DNA from: an uncultured Gammaproteobacteria bacterium
Lineage (GTDB): Bacteria; Pseudomonadota; Gammaproteobacteria; SZUA-229
Assembly: GCA_913065105.1 (NCBI GenBank)
Contig: CAJXZZ010000026.1
Span: forward strand, 1 to 34,786
Reading direction: 5' to 3'
Length of the DNA stretch: 34,786 nucleotides
The position numbers and the translations under genes are program-made. The notes beneath the pieces were generated by a model. It searched no databases and had not been told where the DNA came from. It saw nothing but the letters and a program-made list of their open reading frames with translations. This document shows positions 6,803 to 13,499 of this stretch, one piece after another; positions within the stretch are counted from its first letter, which is position 1; every line of letters begins with the position of its first letter.

Positions 6803-8521
6803 ATGTCTGATAAGAATATTCACAATGATGATACTCAGTTTTATTCTGAGCTTCTGAGGGCTTATTTTGATAGCGCCAATGATGCTATCTTTGTGCTGTG
6901 TGATGAAATGAAACTTATCACATGCAATAAAATGACCCAGAATTGGCTAGGCCACACCGAAGACGAACTGACACTACATAATAAGCGCATCCCTATTACC
7001 GAGTTACTGGGCATTCCAGATGCAGTGGTTTTGTTCAAGCGTTCATTCGAGCAGGCGCTGAGTAATCAGGACGTTTTTTTTGAAGCACGGATAAAACCGC
7101 GCAGTGGCAAGGAAAGGTGGATCGAGCTGAGCATGAAGCGGGTGGATATCGATAATGGTGACATGGTCATTGCAATTGCCAGGGACATAACACAACGCAA
7201 AAAAAATATAGCCGCCATCGAATATAAAACGAACTATGATCAGCTGACTAATTTACCCAATAAAAATTACCTGGCTAAATTAATTCTCACAGAAAAAGAA
7301 ACACCGCATGACGAGATAGAATCTTTAACTTTGTTAAGTATTGATATTGACAGATTCAAAGAGATAAACGAAAGCCTGGGACATGATGTTGGCGATATTG
7401 TTTTACAGGTGATAGCACAACGTCTGAACAGGATCGTTGATTATGATTCTAACGAGTTACTGGCAAGACTTGAAGGAGATGAATTTGCGCTTATATTTCC
7501 TAATGCTAAAGCTGATAGAGCGAATGATGTTGCAGTCAAAATAAAAAGCATAATATCGGAACCATTGACCATAGGTTCAAGCACTATAAGTATAGATTGC
7601 AGCATCGGCATCGCAAATTTTCCTGAGCATACAAGAATTAAGCGAAAGTTAATCCAGTATGCAGAAACAGCTATGTATGCGGCAAAAGCGAACAAGCAAG
7701 GCACTGGCACTTACAATTCAGAAACACATAAAGTAACAACTGCAAGACTGCAACTGGTTACTGATCTGCGCGAAGCAATTACGAATAATAAAATAAGCCC
7801 ATACTATCAGCCGATAATAAATATAAATAATCCAGATGAGGTCCGTCTCGAAACGCTTGCTCGATGGCATCATAAATCGAGGGGTTTTGTTTCGCCCGAA
7901 ATATTTATACGGTTAGCTGAAGAAATCGGCATGATCAATACGCTTACATCTAATATTCTTGCCAGCGCTATAAAAGAATGTTCCGAGTTGCTTAAGCGAG
8001 GAACGATAAAAAAACTATCGATAAATATATCAGCCTATTGCATGACTAACCCTGGCCTTACTGATGAGATTAAACATCTGCTTATTCAGCACGCCGTACC
8101 GACAGAGCAGATCATTTTTGAAATAACAGAAACGGCCATGATGTCCAATCTGAAAACAACTGAAAAAATAATCAATGATCTCCATCAGTCAGGAATTATT
8201 TTCGCCATTGATGACTTTGGTACTGGTTATTCATCGCTCGTCAAACTAAAACAATTACCTTTGTCCGAACTAAAGATTGATAAATCGTTTGTCCAGGAGA
8301 TGGCCGAAAATGAAAATGATGCAGCGATTGCGAAAGCATCAATTGAGATGGCTCATGCCCTAGGTCTCGAAGTTGTCGCTGAAGGTATAGAAAGCAAGGC
8401 AAGCTGGGATTTGTTGCATAGTATGGGTTGTGACTATGCTCAGGGATACTGGATGGCTAAACCGATGCCTCTTGCTGAATTAATAGACTGGCTGGATGCA
8501 GACAAAATTTTTAATCGATAG
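6803..8521 (+). CDS. PAS-GGDEF-EAL cyclic di-GMP protein
   Basis: About 572 residues, no membrane segments. A PAS domain (about residues 10-130) ends in the usual DITQRKK linker. The GGDEF domain (about 140-305) has the active-site motif EGDEF at residues 224-228 instead of GGDEF, and its inhibitory-site position reads DxxE rather than RxxD. The EAL domain (about 325-560) retains its catalytic set: ETL at about 350, the Asn of SINIS, EITETA, DDFGTGYSSL at about 470, the Lys of LKIDKSF, the Glu of AEGIES and the Gln of YAQGYW. It is therefore probably an active phosphodiesterase; cyclase activity is uncertain. The ATG at 6803 is preferred over a GTG at 6785; neither has a strong ribosome site. 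Confidence 0.92.
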   Translation: MSDKNIHNDDTQFYSELLRAYFDSANDAIFVLCDEMKLITCNKMTQNWLGHTEDELTLHNKRIPITELLGIPDAVVLFKRSFEQALSNQDVFFEARIKPRSGKERWIELSMKRVDIDNGDMVIAIARDITQRKKNIAAIEYKTNYDQLTNLPNKNYLAKLILTEKETPHDEIESLTLLSIDIDRFKEINESLGHDVGDIVLQVIAQRLNRIVDYDSNELLARLEGDEFALIFPNAKADRANDVAVKIKSIISEPLTIGSSTISIDCSIGIANFPEHTRIKRKLIQYAETAMYAAKANKQGTGTYNSETHKVTTARLQLVTDLREAITNNKISPYYQPIININNPDEVRLETLARWHHKSRGFVSPEIFIRLAEEIGMINTLTSNILASAIKECSELLKRGTIKKLSINISAYCMTNPGLTDEIKHLLIQHAVPTEQIIFEITETAMMSNLKTTEKIINDLHQSGIIFAIDDFGTGYSSLVKLKQLPLSELKIDKSFVQEMAENENDAAIAKASIEMAHALGLEVVAEGIESKASWDLLHSMGCDYAQGYWMAKPMPLAELIDWLDADKIFNR

Positions 8522-8553
8522 AAGGATATCGCTCTATTTAATCGTCTTTATTC

Positions 8554-8934
8554 TTAAGAGGTAGAAGCAGGCATTCTAGCAAGCCATGTATTTGCTTCAT
8601 CAAGGTTTTGAAATACCTGGACCTGCCAGGACGACTGACTGAAAAAAGCAACAAATCTATCAGTCAGATCACTATTCGATTTGATAACGATAGCGTTTTT
8701 AATACGGGGGTTGGATTTTTCAGCTGCTCGATGCTGATGGGCAATTAAAGCCACTTCATCGTTATCCATTTTGATGGTTTCTACATCAAGAAAATCAACT
8801 AATTTATACTTCAAGGTGTCGAATCGGGGGTCACCGTAGATAGCTGTACTGCTCTCAACAATTTCTTTACCGGAGACAATGCCGCTATATTTCCAATAAA
8901 CTCCCTTAGTTTCCCACTCCAGTATGTGCGCCAT
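8554..8934 (-). CDS. SpoIIAA-like (STAS-like) protein
   Basis: About 126 residues, soluble. It has the SpoIIAA-like pattern: a leading strand HILEWETKGVYWKYSGIVSG, a central LKYKLVDFLDVE and a C-terminal VQVFQNLDEANTWL helix. These proteins have a CRAL-TRIO/STAS-like fold and mostly unknown roles in proteobacteria. The ATG at 8934 is chosen; the frame extends to a TTG at 8946. It converges on the GGDEF-EAL gene with only 32 bases between stops. Confidence 0.65.
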   Translation of the reverse strand: MAHILEWETKGVYWKYSGIVSGKEIVESSTAIYGDPRFDTLKYKLVDFLDVETIKMDNDEVALIAHQHRAAEKSNPRIKNAIVIKSNSDLTDRFVAFFSQSSWQVQVFQNLDEANTWLARMPASTS

Positions 8935-9090
8935 GTTTTTTAACAACTATAAATAAAGGTACCAGGTCGTATTTTAAAATAATTACCCTAATAAGAACAG
9001 GGGTTAGTTAATTTCTTTTGAGTTCACGACCTTTATCATCCAACAGCTGGTGGGCTCCCAGGCGCAAACCATTTCGATATAACAAAATCT

Positions 9091-9504
9091 CTACTCCATA
9101 CTGACTTTCACGTGTCCATTGATGGCCTTATGCAAATCAACCTTCAGCTTGTTTGCTGACCAGCCATGCACTTTGTCGTGAGCTTCTATGTAAACAGTGC
9201 TGACGTTCTCCGGGATTGTCACGTTGCTAAGACTGCGGGTAAAAGGTTGTTCGTCAACATGGGGATGGTAGAGCACGCGGTCACCCAGAACATTAGCCTC
9301 GCTATCGACTACTCGCCAGTTGTCTGCGTAGTGGTCCCATCCTGTGTCTGCATGATTTAGCGTTACGCTCACGGACCAACTATGGTCGCCACTACTGCGA
9401 AAATCGGCGGCAATGATTTTTACATCACCGGCATATACCGTGTTTAGTGATGTCAGGCTTAAGAGACTTATCACAAAAATGTACGTTATATTTAGTTTAT
9501 GCAT
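9091..9504 (-). CDS. Small secreted protein of unknown function
   Basis: 137 residues. A signal peptide (MHKLNITYIFVISLLSL, cleavage after VYA near residue 25) precedes a mature domain of about 110 residues, rich in His, Trp and Asp (HSWSVSVTLNHADTGWDHY, LYHPHVDEQPFTRSL). It looks like an all-beta sandwich. His-rich clusters could bind metal, but that is a guess. AAGG lies about 12 bases before the ATG. It is about 57 bases downstream of the DoxX-like membrane gene on the same strand. Confidence 0.65.
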   Translation of the reverse strand: MHKLNITYIFVISLLSLTSLNTVYAGDVKIIAADFRSSGDHSWSVSVTLNHADTGWDHYADNWRVVDSEANVLGDRVLYHPHVDEQPFTRSLSNVTIPENVSTVYIEAHDKVHGWSANKLKVDLHKAINGHVKVSME

Positions 9505-9561
9505 AGCAATACCTTGTGCTCAGAACGTTATCGGGAGACCTGAAATTGAATGGTTGGATAA

Positions 9562-9966
9562 TCAATTGAGGCTCCACATCTTATCTTGATCGCGCAAGTT
9601 GAATAATGCGAAACAGGCGGCCAACATAGGCCAGGCCGCAAAAAATAATAAGTTTGGCCCGTCGAAGGGTGCCAGGTACTGCTTGAACGAAGCCAGAGTA
9701 GACACAGCGTGTAATGCTAATACCGCACCATAGGTGTATTGCTTTTTGTAGCCAGCAACGAACAGTAACAATATGAACATTTCAATGGCACCAATCACAT
9801 ACATTATGTTGACCTCTAGACCGGCAATGTAATAAAACGATGCGTAAACCTTAGAAGCATGTCCAGGATTAATAAATTTATCGATCGTCCACATGAACAT
9901 GACCAGGAAGATAGTCAAACGAATAAATAGCAGTGATAACTGAAGTTTTTTATCTTGTTCTGACAT
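9562..9966 (-). CDS. Four-helix DoxX-like membrane protein
   Basis: 134 residues with four hydrophobic helices (about residues 10-30, 50-70, 77-95 and 105-122) in the spacing typical of DoxX/DoxD-like proteins, including the conserved-looking FINPGHA after helix 1 and a Glu in helix 2 (GAIEMFI). AGGAGA eight bases before the ATG supports the start. DoxX-like proteins are associated with quinone or thiosulfate redox chemistry in some lineages; nothing here fixes the function. It is likely co-transcribed with the secreted protein that follows. Confidence 0.7.
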   Translation of the reverse strand: MSEQDKKLQLSLLFIRLTIFLVMFMWTIDKFINPGHASKVYASFYYIAGLEVNIMYVIGAIEMFILLLFVAGYKKQYTYGAVLALHAVSTLASFKQYLAPFDGPNLLFFAAWPMLAACFALFNLRDQDKMWSLN

Positions 9967-10029
9967 TGTTTTTCTCCTTGTGTGGGTGCATAAGCGCAGT
10001 TAAATGGGTGGACATCTTTTTTACGCTTC

Positions 10030-10160
10030 TATTTCGGTTGTTGCAAGTCCGTGCACCACAGACTGAGTTTATCGACAAGGTAACTTATGATGGCACAAAA
10101 CCGAATGCGTATCTTGAGTCATTCAAGATCGGTCTTAAAGGTAAGGACGTTGTGAAGTAG
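10030..10160 (+). pseudogene. Possible remnant of a nitrate ABC transporter binding protein (NrtA-like C-terminus)
   Basis: A short in-frame stretch reads VTYDGTKPNAYLESFKIG and ends LKGKDVVK before a TAG at 10158. From memory, NrtA/NasF-type nitrate-binding proteins end with a comparable pattern (D-G-x-x-F-D-P-x-x-P-x-x-Y-L-x-S-F-x-I). No start or upstream body of such a gene exists here; the stretch is preceded by the DoxX-like gene on the other strand. nrtABC commonly precedes nirB, so a deleted transporter operon is a reasonable reading. Another coding-looking tail follows at 10160-10246. Confidence 0.3.
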
Positions 10161-10265
10161 CAGGTAACCTGGTGGCTGCGGATACCGCTGAACAGGACGA
10201 AGAATCGTCGCCGGTTTTGAGTGTTGTTAAGTCGGAGGCCGCATGAAATAGATACTAATATATAA

Positions 10266-10304
10266 CCATCATTGCGAGCGCAGCGCTGTGGCCTGCAATG
10301 ACGG
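10266..10304. repeat. Palindromic intergenic element
   Basis: CCATCATTGC at 10266-10275 pairs with GCAATGACGG at 10295-10304 with one mismatch, enclosing GAGCGCAGCGCTGTGGCCT. The text resembles the CGTCATTGCGAGCG dispersed palindromes found between genes in several proteobacteria. Only one copy is seen in this window. Confidence 0.4.
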
Positions 10305-10388
10305 GTTAAGATTTTCTCCGAGAGTAGTGTTACCAGGGACGGTTTTATTCGGATTGTGGCGCTCACGCTCAGTCCACCTTGTTGTCGC

Positions 10389-10405
10389 TGCACATAGCCG
10401 GTGCA
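10389..10405. promoter_or_regulatory. NtrC enhancer site 1
   Basis: TGCACATAGCCGGTGCA fits the NtrC consensus GCAC-N7-GTGC exactly, with matching outer T/A. Its centre is about 127 bases upstream of the predicted sigma-54 start. Confidence 0.75.
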
Positions 10406-10419
10406 GTGACGTAATTTCC

Positions 10420-10436
10420 CGCACTTGTTTGGTGCA
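10420..10436. promoter_or_regulatory. NtrC enhancer site 2
   Basis: CGCACTTGTTTGGTGCA fits GCAC-N7-GTGC including the preferred TGGTGCA arm. Its centre is 31 bases (about three helical turns) from site 1, almost the same spacing as the two strong NtrC sites at E. coli glnA, and about 96 bases from the predicted start. Confidence 0.8.
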
Positions 10437-10497
10437 ATAGTCGGCTTTTGTAAGCACTAAACCATCATTAAACCTTTGTTCTTGCGTATTAAAAACA

Positions 10498-10513
10498 TGG
10501 CATGAATCTTGTT
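10498..10513 (+). promoter_or_regulatory. Sigma-54 promoter of the nirB operon
   Basis: TGGCATGAATCTTGTT matches the -24/-12 consensus TGGCAC-N5-TTGCW apart from CAC to CAT and GC to GT. Expected start near 10524, leaving about 36 bases of leader before nirB. Confidence 0.7.
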
Positions 10514-10560
10514 AGTACATTAGCAAGTATTTATATTCAGCTAGGCGCAACGAGGCAACA

Positions 10561-13014
10561 ATGAAACAAAAACTGGTATTAATAGGCAATGGTATGGCAG
10601 GTGTTCGTGCTCTTGAGGAACTGTTCAAGCACAACACGTCAGATGAGAAGGGAAGTGATCAGTATGACATTACAGTCATCGGTGCAGAGCCGCATCCTAA
10701 TTATAATCGCATCATGTTGTCACCTGTTCTGGCGGGTGAGCAAACCATCAACGATATTATCCTGAATAGCCTGGAGTGGTATGAAGAAAATAATATCACC
10801 CTGGTTACCGGTGATGCGGCTGCAGAAATTTCACGTGTAAAAAAATCGGTGATTACCGAAAGTGGTAAAGAATTCCCCTACGACCGTTTATTGATTGCTA
10901 CAGGTTCAAATCCATTCATTATCCCAATTCCCGGTGCTGATAAAGAAGGCGTTTTAGGTTTCCGTGATATCTACGATGTCGACACCATGGTACAGGCTGC
11001 AAGAGATTATAAAAAAGCCGTGGTTATCGGCGGTGGTCTATTAGGTCTTGAAGCGGCAAACGGACTGATGAAGCAGGGCATGGATGTGACTGTGGTGCAT
11101 CTGCTTGATTCATTGATGGAGCGTCAATTAGATAAACCGGCTTCTGCTTTATTGAAGGCTTCACTTGAGCAGCGCGGTATGAAGTTCCTCATGGAGGCAT
11201 CAACGGCAGAAATTGCGGGTGACAAACGAGTAAGTTCGGTGAAGTTTACTGATGGTTCTGAACTTGAAGCCGACCTTGTTGTTATGGCTGTTGGTATTCG
11301 ACCTAATTTCGAACTGGCAAAAAAAGCCGGTATTCATTGCGAACGCGGCATCGTGGTCAGCGACACCATGCAAACGTTTGATCCAGTGATTTATTCAGTG
11401 GGTGAGTGTGTGCAGCATCGTAATCAATGTTATGGCCTGGTTGCGCCTCTGTTCGAACAGGCAAAAGTTGCGGCCAACCATCTGGCACATGTGGGCAGTA
11501 CACGTTACATCGGCTCGATGACTTCAACAAAATTAAAAGTAACCGGCATCGATCTTTTTTCTGCTGGTGAATTTAATGAAGAAGAAGGCGATGAAGTTTT
11601 ACAGATACAGGATGTTGCCAGTGGCATGTATAAAAAACTGGTGCTGAAAGACAATGTTATAAAAGGCGCAGTCATGTTTGGCGATACCATGGACGGCACC
11701 TGGTACTTCAGCTTGATGCGTGACGCAGCGAACATTGCGGATTTCCGTAAAACAATATTATTTGGCCAGCATGATCTGGGTGATGCCGGTCATGGTGATG
11801 CGTCTGCTGTAATGTCGTTACCTGATGCTGCTGAGATCTGTGGTTGTAACGGTGTTTCTAAAGGCGACATCGTGCAGGCAATCAGTAAAAATGGACTCTT
11901 TACTTTAGATGAAGTGCGCGCACATACCAAAGCATCTTCTTCCTGTGGGTCATGTACGGGTCTTGTTGAATCTATTCTTGCGTCGACAGTCGGCGAGGGT
12001 TATGACGCAACACCAAGTAAGAAAGCCGTGTGTGCCTGTACTGATCATGGCCATGATGATGTCATCAATGCGATTAAAGATCATGAATTAAAAACCATGC
12101 CTGCGGTTCGCGAATTCCTCGAATGGAAAACACCGGATGGTTGTGCATCCTGTCGTCCAGCCCTGAACTACTATCTGATGGCGCGCTGGCCTGAAGAATA
12201 TCAGGATGACGCGCAATCACGATTCATCAACGAACGTGCGCATGGCAACATTCAAAAAGACGGTACTTATTCTGTGGTGCCGCGTATGTTTGGCGGTCTG
12301 GTTAAACCGAACGAGTTACGTGCCATCGCTGACGTCTGTGACAAATTTGATGTACCGGAAATGAAAGTGACCGGCGGACAGCGTATCGATATGTTCGGTA
12401 TCAAAAAAGAAGACTTGCCGGCAATGTGGAAAGATTTATCGGATGCCGGTTTTGTTTCCGGCCATGCCTACGGTAAAGCCATGCGTACGGTTAAGACCTG
12501 CGCCGGTGACACCTGGTGTCGTTTTGGTACGCAGAATTCCACCGGTCTTGGCGTGAAACTCGAGGAGTTGACCTGGGGTTCATATATGCAACATAAATTC
12601 AAACTCGCAGTATCTGGTTGCCCGCGTAACTGCGCCGAAGCCACCATTAAAGATTTTGGTGTGGTCTGTGTTGATTCAGGTTACGAATTACACATCGGCG
12701 GTAACGGTGGCATCAAAGTCCGTGTTACCGACCTGTTATGTAAGGTAGAAACCGAAGAAGAAGTGTTAGAATACTGCGCTGCTTTTACTCAAAAATATCG
12801 TGAAGAAGCGCATTACCTTGAGCGCACAGCACCCTGGGTTGAGCGTGTAGGCCTGACAAGTATTAAAGAAGTAATTTTGAATAATGAAGAAGAGCGTAAA
12901 GCATTAGCCGAACGTTTCAAGATCAGTCAGAAAATTGCACAGGTCGATCCGTGGAAGGCGCGTGCTGAAGGTGAAGCTTCGCATGAGTTCACGCAGTTAA
13001 AAATTGCTGGTTAA
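10561..13014 (+). CDS. nirB: Assimilatory nitrite reductase NAD(P)H, large subunit
   Basis: 817 residues, close to family length. Reduces nitrite to ammonium with NAD(P)H in the cytoplasm. Domains in order: FAD-binding Rossmann fold with IGNGMAG (residues 8-14), NAD(P)-binding fold with VVIGGGLLGLE (about 154), a BFD-like [2Fe-2S] region with CGC (427/429) and CGSC (462/465), a second CAC (491/493) and CASC (528/531) set, then the sulfite/nitrite reductase domains. Siroheme/[4Fe-4S] ligands are Cys 647 and 653 (CxxxxxC) and Cys 687 and 691 (CPRNC). It is first in an operon with nirD, nasA and a DmsBC-like fusion, under two NtrC sites and a sigma-54 promoter. Expression is thus expected under nitrogen limitation. 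Confidence 0.97.
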   Translation: MKQKLVLIGNGMAGVRALEELFKHNTSDEKGSDQYDITVIGAEPHPNYNRIMLSPVLAGEQTINDIILNSLEWYEENNITLVTGDAAAEISRVKKSVITESGKEFPYDRLLIATGSNPFIIPIPGADKEGVLGFRDIYDVDTMVQAARDYKKAVVIGGGLLGLEAANGLMKQGMDVTVVHLLDSLMERQLDKPASALLKASLEQRGMKFLMEASTAEIAGDKRVSSVKFTDGSELEADLVVMAVGIRPNFELAKKAGIHCERGIVVSDTMQTFDPVIYSVGECVQHRNQCYGLVAPLFEQAKVAANHLAHVGSTRYIGSMTSTKLKVTGIDLFSAGEFNEEEGDEVLQIQDVASGMYKKLVLKDNVIKGAVMFGDTMDGTWYFSLMRDAANIADFRKTILFGQHDLGDAGHGDASAVMSLPDAAEICGCNGVSKGDIVQAISKNGLFTLDEVRAHTKASSSCGSCTGLVESILASTVGEGYDATPSKKAVCACTDHGHDDVINAIKDHELKTMPAVREFLEWKTPDGCASCRPALNYYLMARWPEEYQDDAQSRFINERAHGNIQKDGTYSVVPRMFGGLVKPNELRAIADVCDKFDVPEMKVTGGQRIDMFGIKKEDLPAMWKDLSDAGFVSGHAYGKAMRTVKTCAGDTWCRFGTQNSTGLGVKLEELTWGSYMQHKFKLAVSGCPRNCAEATIKDFGVVCVDSGYELHIGGNGGIKVRVTDLLCKVETEEEVLEYCAAFTQKYREEAHYLERTAPWVERVGLTSIKEVILNNEEERKALAERFKISQKIAQVDPWKARAEGEASHEFTQLKIAG

Positions 13015-13059
13015 ACCATGAATTCGAATGCATTAAAAAATATAGTTGGAGAAGAAAAA

Positions 13060-13386
13060 ATGAGTAACTGGACAGAAGTAGTAGCACTGGAAGATATTCC
13101 ACGATTAGGTTCACGAGTGATTGCCACTGACACCATGAATATCGCGGTATTTCGTACTGCAAGTGATGAAGTATTTGCCATGAGAGATGAGTGTCCCCAT
13201 AAAAAAGGACCGCTATCTCAAGGTATCGTGCATGGTAATACAGTTACCTGCCCATTACATAACTGGAAGATTGATCTGGCCAGTGGTGAAGCCCTGGGGC
13301 CAGATGAAGGCTGTACCAATGTATTCCCAACTAAAGTAGAGAATGGCATGGTGTATATCAGTCTTGCTGTGGCCGCGGCTGCTTAA
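13060..13386 (+). CDS. nirD: Nitrite reductase small subunit, Rieske type
   Basis: 108 residues from the ATG at 13060, preceded by GGAGAAG; the frame opens at 13018, just after nirB, but that start lacks a ribosome site. One Rieske domain with intact [2Fe-2S] ligands: Cys45 and His47 (CPH), Cys64 and His67 (CPLH). The E. coli NirD lacks these ligands, so this belongs to the cluster-retaining type. It pairs with NirB in nitrite reduction to ammonium. A terminator-like hairpin follows before nasA. Confidence 0.93.
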   Translation: MSNWTEVVALEDIPRLGSRVIATDTMNIAVFRTASDEVFAMRDECPHKKGPLSQGIVHGNTVTCPLHNWKIDLASGEALGPDEGCTNVFPTKVENGMVYISLAVAAAA

Positions 13387-13423
13387 CCAGCCATTAAATA
13401 AACAGTAACCATAGAAGTGTTGC

Positions 13424-13453
13424 AGACGCATAAATTTTTATTTGTGTCTTTTT
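13424..13453 (+). terminator. Terminator-like hairpin between nirD and nasA
   Basis: AGACGCATAAA pairs imperfectly with ATTTGTGTCT (one G-U pair, one bulge), followed by TTTTTG. It lies inside the operon, so it may reduce rather than stop read-through to nasA, or act as an attenuator. It is a weak stem; alternatively it is simply an mRNA processing or stability element. Confidence 0.35.
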
Positions 13454-13499
13454 GTCACTAAATAGTTTTTTCGCGCTCTCCGTGGTGAGATAAATAAAT

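Noticed and set aside
9933-10029. Plus-strand frame leading into the NrtA-like tail
   Set aside because: This part is antisense to the DoxX-like gene and its ribosome site; only the tail after about 10030 looks coding-derived.
10085-10457. Two minus-strand open frames upstream of nirB
   Set aside because: They cover the NtrC sites and palindrome, show no family features and lack ribosome sites.
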